Below are positions 9,315-17,107 of a DNA stretch of 64,000 nucleotides, in pieces (positions within the stretch are counted from its first letter, which is position 1; each line of letters starts with the position of its first letter). Origin of the DNA: Halalkalicoccus sp. CG83 (GTDB lineage Archaea > Halobacteriota > Halobacteria > Halobacteriales > Halalkalicoccaceae); contig NZ_JAZDDH010000001.1 in NCBI RefSeq assembly GCF_037081715.1, positions 186,001 through 250,000 of the forward strand, read 5' to 3'. A program made the translations under genes and the position numbers. The notes beneath the pieces were generated by a model. The model worked only from the letters and a program-made list of their open reading frames with translations, was not told where the DNA came from and did not search any database.

Positions 9315-10631
9315 TTACAGGCTGTCCTGGTTGTCGACCAACTGGGAGGCGGTCACGACCTGGACGTCGCTCTGTTCGATGTAGTCGAGCAACTCCTCGA
9401 GCTGTTCGACGGTCATGTCGGCGAGGGGGTCGTCCTCGATCTCGTCCTCGGGAACGACGCCGTGAGCCAGCCCGACCGCGAGCTGGTTGTGCTCGGCTGC
9501 CAGGTCGATCAGATCGGTGAACCCGTCGTTGTGCATGTCGACCCGGGAGACGTGCATCGGATCGGTGAACGGAATCGCGGCCGGCATTCCGCCGAAGTAC
9601 GAGCTGAGTTCGTGGAACTCACGGGTGATCTCCACGATCTCCTGATTGGTGTTGTGATACGGGACGAACATGTGGCGCGCGCCGTTCGGGAACCCGCGGT
9701 TGTCGAGGTACTCGTAGTTCGACTGAATCGCCGAACGGATCGCCTCCATGTCGTCCAGCGGCTGCTGGAATGCGTCGCCCTCGGGGTGCGAGGAGACGTC
9801 CCAGCCCGCGTCGCGCATCTCGCGGAGCTGGTCGATGTTGAGCCGCCCCTCGCGATTGAGCGAGTCGCTACTTACCGCGACGACGCCGGACATGTCCCGA
9901 TCGTTGAGCCTCGAGAAGACGTTCTCGTACTGACTCGCGACGCCGTCGTCAAACGTCAGCATGACGTAGCCGTTCTCGGCCTTCGGCGTCGCCCGGAGAT
10001 CGTCGACCCAGAAGCGGATGTCCGTCTCTTCGGGGGCATCGAGGCGGATGCGCATCTCCTGGACGTTCTCGAGATTGGGCTCGCCCCGCTGTCCGGTGAT
10101 GCCGACGTCCATTCGCATCCAGCCCGTGTAGGTGCCGACGACCGTCTTCGTACCGCGGAGCATGTCGCTCTCGCCGGGCGCGAGCAGTTCGACCGTCACG
10201 CGGGCGGGACGGGGAGCATCGACCGCGAGCGCGAGCGAGAGGTTCCTATTCGCGACGTTGAGCCCCTCGGGGTACGCGCGGAACATCCCCGCGAAGGTAC
10301 CCGATCCCTGTATGCGTGCGGACTGTGAGCCGACGAGTGCGTTCTCGGTGTCGCCGGCTACCTGTCCGTCCTCGATCGGGGTCCAGTCCTCCAGATTCTC
10401 GAAGTCGTCGACGAGTTCGCCCTTATCGAGCGCCGGGAACGGCACGCTCTGTCCGCTCCCGCTCTCGTTGCCGGTCTCGTTACCCTCGTCGTTACCGCTC
10501 TCGCTCTGGTTACCGTTGCCGTCCCCGTCTCCGTCGTCGCCGCCTGGAATCTGACCGCTACAACCGGCGAGCGCGAACGTTCCCGCGCCGACCGCCGTCA
10601 GAAACCGTCGTCGGTTCGTCGAGTCCTTCAT
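9315..10631 (-). CDS. Exported polysaccharide deacetylase lipoprotein
   Basis: A 438-residue protein that starts with a Tat signal and lipobox (NRRRFLTAVGAGTFALAGC), followed by a flexible Asp/Gly/Glu/Asn linker at residues 25-60. A beta-jelly-roll, carbohydrate-binding-like domain spans about 70-210. The C-terminal part is a NodB-type deacetylase with VMLTFDDGVASQ near residue 225, where the Asp pair is catalytic or metal-binding, and DVSSHPEG for the metal histidine. It would remove N- or O-acetyl groups from surface or environmental polysaccharide while anchored outside the cell. It has a leader of unknown length and no partner genes. Confidence 0.92.
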   Translation of the reverse strand: MKDSTNRRRFLTAVGAGTFALAGCSGQIPGGDDGDGDGNGNQSESGNDEGNETGNESGSGQSVPFPALDKGELVDDFENLEDWTPIEDGQVAGDTENALVGSQSARIQGSGTFAGMFRAYPEGLNVANRNLSLALAVDAPRPARVTVELLAPGESDMLRGTKTVVGTYTGWMRMDVGITGQRGEPNLENVQEMRIRLDAPEETDIRFWVDDLRATPKAENGYVMLTFDDGVASQYENVFSRLNDRDMSGVVAVSSDSLNREGRLNIDQLREMRDAGWDVSSHPEGDAFQQPLDDMEAIRSAIQSNYEYLDNRGFPNGARHMFVPYHNTNQEIVEITREFHELSSYFGGMPAAIPFTDPMHVSRVDMHNDGFTDLIDLAAEHNQLAVGLAHGVVPEDEIEDDPLADMTVEQLEELLDYIEQSDVQVVTASQLVDNQDSL

Positions 10632-10926
10632 CGTCCCGGTCTTCAGAACAGACGTCCTTTGTTATTCCGAAAGCAACCGAGTTAGTACCTTGTTAACCCT
10701 GATATTCCGTGAACGAGGATCGAGCGCTTCGTTCACATGCATCATTCGATGGTCGAACGGCGACCGACTCGGAATCCCATCACGTGAATACTGCCTCGTA
10801 GACGGCTCTGTTCTGGTGTAGCGGGAAAAACGGGATAAACGGTACGACTTCGTATGCGTTCACCGCCGGATTCGGTCGACGGCCGAGTTCGACGCCCGCT
10901 CGTCGTCCCCGGACGTCACCGGCAGG
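10632..10926. other. Intergenic region, no gene seen
   Basis: A stretch of 295 bases with no supportable ORF. The left part should hold the promoter of the deacetylase gene (A/T-rich AATAACAAAGG on the minus strand near 10655-10665). I see no RNA gene or clear hairpin, and no remnant of the Cys-rich C-terminal domain that full-length GlpA proteins carry. Confidence 0.5.
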
Positions 10927-12150
10927 TCACGGGCGATCGGTGACGTCCTCGTCGGCGGGGTTCGACGCGCCGAACTCGCGGACGATCTCGTCGATCCGGT
11001 CGGGATCGTCGTGGCCCACGAGCGGCGTCTCGACGGTTCGGGAGGGCTCCTCGACCCCCAGTCGATCGGCGACGTGATCGCCGACGGCCTCGGCCATGCG
11101 TCGATAGGTCGTCAGCTTCCCGCCGACGATGGTCGAGAGGCCGATGACGCCGTCACGGGCGTCGTGATCGAGCAGGTAGAACCCCCGGGAGATCTGGCGG
11201 CCCTCGTAGCGTTCGCGATCCTCGGTGTAGAGCGGGCGCACCCCCCAGTAAACCCGGTCGATCCGGTCGGGATCGAGCCCCGAGAGCATGGTACTACACT
11301 CCTCGAACATCCGATCGATCTCGGCGTCGTCCGTCGAGAACTCGTCGGGATCCTCGACGTCGACACTGGTGGTCCCCAGTACGACCTGCCCGTCATGGGG
11401 GACGACGATATCGCCGTCGGCGGCCGGACGCGCCCGGTTCAACACGGTGTCGAGCCCCTCGAACTCGACGGCGACCATCACGCCGCTGGTGGGCGCCATC
11501 TCGATCTCGACGCCCGCGAGCGAGCCGAGTCGCCCGGCCCACGCGCCCGTCGCGTTGACCACGTGCTCGGCGTCGATCCGTCGCTCGTTCGATCCGTCGT
11601 CGACGACCGCCCCGACGACCCGGTCGTTCTCACGGACCACGTCGCGGACCTCGGTCTCGGGAAGCAGGCGCGCGCCGTGTTCGCGGGCGTCTGCGGCGTT
11701 GGCCGCCGTCAGTCGCGTGGGGTGGACGACGGCATCGGGGACCTCGAGCACGCGCTCGACGCCCTCGGCCAGGTCGGGTTCGTGACGGCGCGCCTCCTCG
11801 ACGTCGACCGAGGAGGTCTCGATGCCGACCTCCTCGCAGGCCTCGCGCTTTCGCTCGAAGTAGTCGGGGTCGTCGTCGGCGGTCCGGAGGAAGTAGCCGC
11901 CGGTATCGGCGATGCAGTGGGGTGCGATCCGCTTCAGGATCCGGTTCTCGACGAGGCAGTCCCCGGCCCCCTCGGGGTCGTCGACCGCGTATCGCGCCCC
12001 GCTGTGGAGCAGGCCGTGCGATCGGCCGCTCGTTCCCCCCGCGAACCGACCGCGTTCGACCAGCGTCACGTCGACCCCGCGCATCGCGAGGTCCCGTGCG
12101 ACGCCGGCGCCCGTCGCCCCGCCGCCGACCACGAGGACGGTCGTCTCCAT
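10927..12150 (-). CDS. GlpA-like FAD-dependent glycerol-3-phosphate dehydrogenase, short form
   Basis: A 407-residue FAD enzyme of the anaerobic glycerol-3-phosphate dehydrogenase GlpA family. The N-terminus has the dinucleotide-binding motif VVGGGATGAGVARDLAMRG, followed by the family segment GRSHGLLHSGARYAV. The C-terminal substrate region includes WGVRPLYTE and GGKLTTYRRMAEAVGD. It stops soon after this and lacks the roughly 130-residue BFD-like Fe-S domain of classical GlpA; no glpB, glpC or glpK is nearby. It may therefore oxidise glycerol-3-phosphate or a similar alpha-hydroxy substrate with another electron acceptor. It is divergent from the acetamidase gene across a 116-base gap. ATG at 12150 chosen because FAD-binding begins at once. 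Confidence 0.85.
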   Translation of the reverse strand: METTVLVVGGGATGAGVARDLAMRGVDVTLVERGRFAGGTSGRSHGLLHSGARYAVDDPEGAGDCLVENRILKRIAPHCIADTGGYFLRTADDDPDYFERKREACEEVGIETSSVDVEEARRHEPDLAEGVERVLEVPDAVVHPTRLTAANAADAREHGARLLPETEVRDVVRENDRVVGAVVDDGSNERRIDAEHVVNATGAWAGRLGSLAGVEIEMAPTSGVMVAVEFEGLDTVLNRARPAADGDIVVPHDGQVVLGTTSVDVEDPDEFSTDDAEIDRMFEECSTMLSGLDPDRIDRVYWGVRPLYTEDRERYEGRQISRGFYLLDHDARDGVIGLSTIVGGKLTTYRRMAEAVGDHVADRLGVEEPSRTVETPLVGHDDPDRIDEIVREFGASNPADEDVTDRP

Positions 12151-12229
12151 ACCCGTTTTCGGGAGGGAAGACACTTGAGGCTGTCCGGCGGAACCTCGTC
12201 CCCGAACTGGTCCGATCGTGGGCGTGTGA

Positions 12230-12245
12230 CACAATCGCTATTGTG
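12230..12245. promoter_or_regulatory. Perfect inverted repeat before acetamidase gene
   Basis: CACAAT-CGCT-ATTGTG is a perfect 6-base inverted repeat with a 4-base spacer in the 116-base gap between the divergent GlpA-like and acetamidase genes. It ends 21 bases before the acetamidase ATG, about where the transcript start or promoter would be, so it may be a repressor operator. Confidence 0.45.
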
Positions 12246-12266
12246 GTGGCGTACATAGCCGCTAGC

Positions 12267-13571
12267 ATGGCACAACGCGAGATCCAGCAGGAGCTCTCGG
12301 TCGATCAGTTCACCCTCGGTCTGGTCGGGCCCGACCAGGAGTGGGCGGGCACGGTCGCCGACGGCGGCACGATCCGCACGCACACCCCCGCGGGCTGTTG
12401 GGGGCCGATGATCACCCCCGGGTTCCGCGGCGGCCACGAGGTGACCCGGCCGATCGCCGTCGAGGGCGCGGAGGTCGGCGACGCGATCGCCCTCCGCATC
12501 GAGGACGTCGAGGTGACGTCGATCGCCACCAGCACGGGCAGCATGAAGGAGCGCGAGGGCGCGTTCGACAGCGACCCGTTCGTCGATCACCGCTGCCCGG
12601 AGTGTGGCGCCGAGTGGCCCGAGACGATCGTCGAGGGTACCGGCGAGGAGTCGATCCGGTGTGCGGAGTGCGGCGCGAACGCCTCCTCGTTCGGCTTCGA
12701 GTACGGCTACACCGTCGTCTTCGACGAGGATCGGACGGTGGGGTTGACCGTCGACGAGGAGGCGGCCGACGGACTCGCAGAACGCGCGGACGAGGCGATG
12801 GCGCTTCCCGAGAACTCCCGCCAGCATCCCATACTCCTCTACAAGCCGAGCGAGATGCCCGGAACGCTCGGACACCTCCGGCCCTTCATCGGCAACGTCG
12901 GCACTACGCCACCGATCGAGATACCCGACTCGCACAACGCCGGCGACTTCGGGCAGTCCCTGATCGGCGCCGAGCACGACTGGGGTCTCGAGAACGAGGA
13001 CGAGCTCGAGGCACGGACCGACGGCCACATGGACGTGAGCGAGGTCCGCCCCGGCGCGATCCTGATCTGTCCCGTCAAGGTAGAGGGTGGCGGCGTCTAC
13101 GTCGGCGACATTCACGCCAACCAGGGCGACGGCGAGCTCTCGCTTCACACCACCGACGTGAGCGGGCACACCACTCTCGGCGTCGAGGTGATCAAGGATC
13201 TCGAGCTCGACGGGCCGCTCCTGCTCCCCAACCAAGAGGACCTGCCCCACATCGCGGAACCCTACACCGACGAGGAGCGCGAGGCCGGCGAGGCGCTCGC
13301 CGAGCGCTACGGCGTCGCTGTCGAGGAGATGGGTCCGATCCAGATCGTCGGATCGGGTGCGACGATCAACGACGCCACCGAGAACGCGTTCGATCGGGCT
13401 GGGAAGCTCCTCGACATGACCGAGGGCGAAGTCCGTGGTCGGTGTACGTTCACCGGCGGCGTCCAGGTCGGTCGACTCCCCGGCGTGGTGCAACTCGACA
13501 TGCTCGCGCCGATGGAGATCCTCGAGGATCGCGGGATCGCCCACCTCGTTCGCGAGCAGTACGACCTCTAG
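12267..13571 (+). CDS. Acetamidase/formamidase family protein
   Basis: A 434-residue amidohydrolase of the acetamidase/formamidase family, which releases ammonia from short amides. Family features are the N-terminal PAGCWGPMITPGF region, PVKVEGGGVYVGDIHANQGDGE with the metal-binding Asp and His, and the C-terminal GATINDATENAFDRAGKLLD. An insertion at about residues 110-145 holds a four-Cys zinc ribbon (CPEC then CAEC). The ATG at 12267 is chosen because MAQREIQQELSVDQF begins the conserved fold; the frame is open further upstream only by chance. It is probably regulated from the palindrome at 12230. Confidence 0.9.
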   Translation: MAQREIQQELSVDQFTLGLVGPDQEWAGTVADGGTIRTHTPAGCWGPMITPGFRGGHEVTRPIAVEGAEVGDAIALRIEDVEVTSIATSTGSMKEREGAFDSDPFVDHRCPECGAEWPETIVEGTGEESIRCAECGANASSFGFEYGYTVVFDEDRTVGLTVDEEAADGLAERADEAMALPENSRQHPILLYKPSEMPGTLGHLRPFIGNVGTTPPIEIPDSHNAGDFGQSLIGAEHDWGLENEDELEARTDGHMDVSEVRPGAILICPVKVEGGGVYVGDIHANQGDGELSLHTTDVSGHTTLGVEVIKDLELDGPLLLPNQEDLPHIAEPYTDEEREAGEALAERYGVAVEEMGPIQIVGSGATINDATENAFDRAGKLLDMTEGEVRGRCTFTGGVQVGRLPGVVQLDMLAPMEILEDRGIAHLVREQYDL

Positions 13572-13659
13572 ACCCCCGTCCCGTCTCGGGCACCGAATGC
13601 ATATCCGGCCATCGAGTAGGGGATCGATCGACGGGGGCTCATAGCGTCCACCGAGCGTC

Positions 13660-13863
13660 TCACTGCCAGGAGTCGGGAGCCAGTCCGAGCCGGCGAACGA
13701 CCACCGGATAGACGGCCGCGACGATGATCGCCACCGCGAACGATGCCCAGAAGCCGAGTCCGCCGTAGAACTCCTGGATGGCGATCAGAACGGCGAAGAT
13801 CGACGCGATCATCACCAGATAGTGTGGGAGAAGCCGGATCAGGCGGGAGCCGAACGAGGCCAT
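13660..13863 (-). CDS. Small two-helix membrane protein
   Basis: A 67-residue hydrophobic protein with two predicted transmembrane segments (LPHYLVMIASIFAVLIAI and GFWASFAVAIIVAAVYPVVV) and a short polar tail. Small proteins of this kind are frequent in haloarchaeal genomes, and no function is known. The ATG at 13863 is the only good start. It diverges from the zinc-ribbon membrane gene at 13961. Confidence 0.75.
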   Translation of the reverse strand: MASFGSRLIRLLPHYLVMIASIFAVLIAIQEFYGGLGFWASFAVAIIVAAVYPVVVRRLGLAPDSWQ

Positions 13864-13960
13864 TTTCCGGTCGTAGGTGCCCGGCGTGGGTATAGCTACG
13901 GGTTCCCGCCGTACTCCGACCTACGATAGGCTGTTGTGTCCGGGGCGACTATCGCCCGGC

Positions 13961-14194
13961 ATGGTCTCCAGTCGCTGGCTCACCGCCCTCCTGGGAATCG
14001 CCGCGAGCGTCGCGATCAGCGTTCTCGCGTGGGTGTACTTCGATACGTTCCTCCTCTTCCTCCTGATACCGTTCGTCCCCTTCCTCTTCGGCCGGCGCTC
14101 GCGCCCGGAGACGAAGCGCTGTCCGGCGTGTGGGTTCGAGACCGAACGAGGAGAGTTCGACTACTGTCCGCGCGACGGCACGCGACTCGAGTGA
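13961..14194 (+). CDS. Membrane-anchored zinc-ribbon protein
   Basis: A 77-residue protein with a hydrophobic hairpin at residues 6-42, then a cytosolic four-Cys zinc ribbon (CPACGFETERGEFDYCPRDG; the second knuckle has only one clear Cys plus Asp/Gly). Start at the ATG at 13961, since translation upstream gives no membrane-protein pattern. The function is unknown; such proteins may bind nucleic acid or partner proteins at the membrane. Confidence 0.75.
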   Translation: MVSSRWLTALLGIAASVAISVLAWVYFDTFLLFLLIPFVPFLFGRRSRPETKRCPACGFETERGEFDYCPRDGTRLE

Positions 14195-14311
14195 CCGGCC
14201 GGCCGGTTCCCGTCCTCCGGGTCGCGTTCCACGCTCGGACCCGTTTTCGTCGTTCGACGAACCCGGGTCCACGCGAGAACCGGGCCCCGGTGCCGTCGAT
14301 CCCGACGAGGG

Positions 14312-14797
14312 CTACCAGACCGCGATCAGGAATCCGACGAGCAGCGCGCCGGTGATCAGCGCCTGCATCGCGCTCGAAGCGAGCATCCCGATCGAGGTGT
14401 AGACCCCCGTCCGCAGGCTCCGCTCGACGTCGCCCGATCGTTCGTACTCCAGGACGAAGGTCGCGACCACGACGCCGATCAGCATGCCGATCGGGCCCGT
14501 GATCACCAGTGCGACGAGGCCGACGACCCCGGCGATCGCGGCCGTCCGCATCGACGCCCCGCTCGCGCTCGCCGAGATCACGCTCGAGAGGTAGTCGAGG
14601 AGGAGCGTCACGAGTCCGACGACCGTCGCGACGGCCAGAAAGAGGAGCCCGGGTTCGGCGTAGCCCGTTCCCCACCAGTAGAGATAGATCCCCGCGAGCG
14701 AGAGCGCTACCCCCGGAACGAGCGGAACGAAGCTGCCCACGACGCCCGCGATCAGCAGCGCGACGGCGAGAACGAACAGCGGCTCGATCGTCACCAC
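14312..14797 (-). CDS. DUF456 family membrane protein
   Basis: A 161-residue membrane protein of the DUF456 family with about four or five transmembrane helices rich in Gly, Ala and Val. The family signature GSFVPLVPGVALSLAGIYLYWWG lies near the N-terminus, followed by a glycine-zipper-like segment (GPIGMLIGVVVATFVLEYER). It starts with GTG at 14797 (or the next codon, also GTG) and overlaps the end of the reductase gene by 7 bases, so the two are translated from one message. Function unknown. Confidence 0.85.
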   Translation of the reverse strand: MVTIEPLFVLAVALLIAGVVGSFVPLVPGVALSLAGIYLYWWGTGYAEPGLLFLAVATVVGLVTLLLDYLSSVISASASGASMRTAAIAGVVGLVALVITGPIGMLIGVVVATFVLEYERSGDVERSLRTGVYTSIGMLASSAMQALITGALLVGFLIAVW

Positions 14798-16089
14798 TCG
14801 TAGGCTCCCTCCCGGGCGAGTTCGCCCCGCCTCGCCAGCACGCTCGGGGTGCGACAGACGCCGTCGGCACCCGTCACCTGCGGGACGGTGCAGTTGTTGC
14901 AGTTCTCACAGACCACGCCCTCGCCCGCGAGCACGCGCGCCGGGAGCCGCGGTTCGGCGTAGAACGGCCGGCCCATCCCGACCGCGTCGCAGGCCGAGCC
15001 CAACAGGGAGTCGATCCGGTTCGGCTCGCGGATCCCGCCCTCACAGAGCACGGGAATCGAGACGTGCTCTCGCACCCGTCGACAGAGTGCGGCGTTCCAC
15101 GCGGGCTCGAACCCGAACCGGCGGGCGTGAAGCCGGTTCGCGATCGCGACCGTCCTCCATCGCCATCGGGGGCCGAACGCCGCCTCGTACCCTGGTTGGA
15201 ACCGCTCGTCGTGCCAGGCCCGATCGGGGTGCTCGCCGCGGACGACGCTCATGTCCCAGAAGACCGATCCACGGACGGGGACGACCGCGTCGAAGCCGAT
15301 CGACTCGCAGGCCCGGCAGATCTCGACCGCGTCGCGCTCGCTCAGTCGGCGACGTACGACTCGCGGACTCCCCGTCTCGGCGGGCGCCTTCGTCACCAGC
15401 GGAACGTCGCCGGCGCGCTCGCGGATCTCGTCGTGGACGACCTGCAGAAAGCGGGTCCTACTCTCGAGATCGCCGCCGAACTCGTCGTCGCGTCGGTTGT
15501 AGAAGGGTGAGAGGAACTGCTGGACGATTCCCATGTTTGCGCCCGCGAGGTGGATCCCGTCGTAGCCCGCCTCGATCGCGTACCCCGCCGAACGGCCGAA
15601 GTCCGCGGCCAGTTCGTACACCTCGTCGGTCGAGAGCACGTGCGGGTCGTACTCGAGGAGCCCGAATCGATCGGCTACGCGGAGGGGAAGGGGGGGTTCG
15701 GAGACCGCGAGCTGTCGGAGGTCGGAACGCTCGTCGCGATAGCCCGCGTGCCACGTCTCCATGCTCCGCAGCCCGCCGTGTTCGAGCTGGAGGAAGATCC
15801 GCGAGCCGTGTTCGTGAATCGCGTCGGTCAGCCGAGTCAAGCGAGAGACGAACGAGCGGTCGTGGACGCGCGTCATGCCGGGAGCGGCACAGCCGCCCTC
15901 CTTGCGAACGATCGTCGCGCCCTGGAAGAGCAGCCCCGCACCGGCCGCGGCGGCGGGCTCAAGCTCGTCGATCAGGACGTCGACGGCGTCGGGGCCGTTT
16001 CCGGCACACTCGAGAAGCGGGGCGCGATACAGGCGATTCGTGAGGGTGAGGCCGCCGATATCGACGGGATCGGCGACGTGTGGGGGCAT
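14791..16089 (-). CDS. NADH:flavin oxidoreductase, old yellow enzyme family
   Basis: A 432-residue protein covering the FMN-binding TIM barrel of the old yellow enzyme / 2,4-dienoyl-CoA reductase group, which reduces activated double bonds. The barrel starts with VDIGGLTLTNRLYRAP; the substrate loop is GYDGIHLAGANMGIVQQFLSP, and the FMN phosphate site is near VLCEGGIREP and DAVGMGRPFYAEP. The C-terminus has four cysteines (CENCNNC then C after 11 residues) for a 4Fe-4S cluster, as in dienoyl-CoA reductase. The FAD/NADH domain of the large forms is absent. It overlaps the downstream DUF456 gene. Confidence 0.92.
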   Translation of the reverse strand: MPPHVADPVDIGGLTLTNRLYRAPLLECAGNGPDAVDVLIDELEPAAAAGAGLLFQGATIVRKEGGCAAPGMTRVHDRSFVSRLTRLTDAIHEHGSRIFLQLEHGGLRSMETWHAGYRDERSDLRQLAVSEPPLPLRVADRFGLLEYDPHVLSTDEVYELAADFGRSAGYAIEAGYDGIHLAGANMGIVQQFLSPFYNRRDDEFGGDLESRTRFLQVVHDEIRERAGDVPLVTKAPAETGSPRVVRRRLSERDAVEICRACESIGFDAVVPVRGSVFWDMSVVRGEHPDRAWHDERFQPGYEAAFGPRWRWRTVAIANRLHARRFGFEPAWNAALCRRVREHVSIPVLCEGGIREPNRIDSLLGSACDAVGMGRPFYAEPRLPARVLAGEGVVCENCNNCTVPQVTGADGVCRTPSVLARRGELAREGAYEW

Positions 16090-16169
16090 GGTCTCAGTAC
16101 GGGCGGCGGGACGTAAGGGATTCGGCCCCGAGTTCGTCAGGTCTCCGTGACTTCGGTCGTCGTACCCGA

Positions 16170-16559
16170 CTACAGCGGACCCTGGGGCTGGTCGCGCTCT
16201 TCCTCCTCCGGGACCTCGTCCTCGAGCTCCGTCAGGTCGCGTTCGTCGTTGTACTCCTCGGGGCCGGCCTCGCTCCCCGTGAGCTCGTTCGAGACTGCCT
16301 CCTCGACTTCCTGGATGCTCTCGAAGCGCTCGCCCTCGAGGCGGTCGAGGACGCTCCCCATCGACTCGGTCTCGTTTGCCATGTCGATCGGCTCGTCGCC
16401 GTAGTCGACCGCCAGTTCCTCGCTCGTCGTCGGGAACTTGTGATCCGAGAGCATCTCCCCGAACTCGCCTGCCGCGGCCGATTCGGCCGCCTCGGCACGC
16501 TCGCGCTGGCGTTCCCGCGCGCTGCGTTGAGGATCGCGATCCGGGTCACGTTCGCTCAT
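16170..16559 (-). CDS. Small acidic protein (DUF5789 type)
   Basis: A 129-residue, highly charged protein. The central part (FPTTSEELAVDYGDEPIDMANETESMGSVLDRLEGERFESIQEVEEAV) matches the pattern of haloarchaeal proteins labelled DUF5789, which I recall but cannot check. The N-terminus is an Arg/Glu-rich probable coiled coil (QRSARERQRERAEAAES), and the C-terminus is acidic and likely disordered. The ATG at 16559 (MSERDPDRD) is preferred over 16586. The function is unknown. Confidence 0.75.
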   Translation of the reverse strand: MSERDPDRDPQRSARERQRERAEAAESAAAGEFGEMLSDHKFPTTSEELAVDYGDEPIDMANETESMGSVLDRLEGERFESIQEVEEAVSNELTGSEAGPEEYNDERDLTELEDEVPEEEERDQPQGPL

Positions 16560-16612
16560 GTCTCGACGTTCGCCCGCCTCGCGCATAACGCTTGGTCCTG
16601 CATTCGCCTCGT

Positions 16613-17107
16613 TTACTTCTCGACCTCGAGCAGCGCGACACGCTCACAGACCAGGTCGCACAACGAGGCGTCGGTCGCCGCGCGTTCGACGTCGGTGATC
16701 CCGTAGAACTCGCTGATTCGTTCGGCGTCGGCCCGCTCGCCGGGCTCCCAGCCTCCGCCGTCGAGCAGCTCCTCGAGCGCTTCGACCGCGCGTTTCTCGT
16801 TCTCGCCGTCCGCGACGAGCACGATCTCACGGGCCCCCTCGCTCACGCCGATCTCGAAGGCGCGGTTGATCTGACGGCGCCCCGCGGCGTACAGCAGGAT
16901 CTCGACGCCTCGCTCCCGGGCGACGTTCTCGCCGCGCTCGAACGACCGATTCGCGAGTGCGACGGCGCGTTCGAGCTGTTCGGGGCCGGCGACGTAGCGC
17001 GCGTCCAGCGCCTGGATCGCACAGTCGGTCGCCCGCCCGATCCGATCCAGCTCATCGAGAAAGGCATCGAGGTTCCCGATTTCGGCCGTACCGGTCGTCG
17101 TCTCCAC
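16613..17107 (-). CDS. KEOPS complex subunit Cgi121
   Basis: A 164-residue homologue of Cgi121 (TPRKB), the KEOPS subunit that binds the tRNA CCA end during t6A37 synthesis in archaea and eukaryotes. Recognisable parts are the early IQALDARYVAGPEQLERAV and the core EILLYAAGRRQINRAFEIGVSEGA, followed by VLVADGENEKRAVEALEELL. It starts with a GTG at 17107 whose G is also the last base of the hel308 stop (TAGTG), so translation is coupled to hel308. The long open frame further upstream is the hel308 gene in another frame. Confidence 0.9.
   Translation of the reverse strand: METTTGTAEIGNLDAFLDELDRIGRATDCAIQALDARYVAGPEQLERAVALANRSFERGENVARERGVEILLYAAGRRQINRAFEIGVSEGAREIVLVADGENEKRAVEALEELLDGGGWEPGERADAERISEFYGITDVERAATDASLCDLVCERVALLEVEK

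Noticed and set aside
12066-13544. A 492-codon minus-strand frame opposite the acetamidase gene
   Set aside because: The plus strand encodes a complete acetamidase; the opposite frame has no family similarity and arises from GC-rich third positions.
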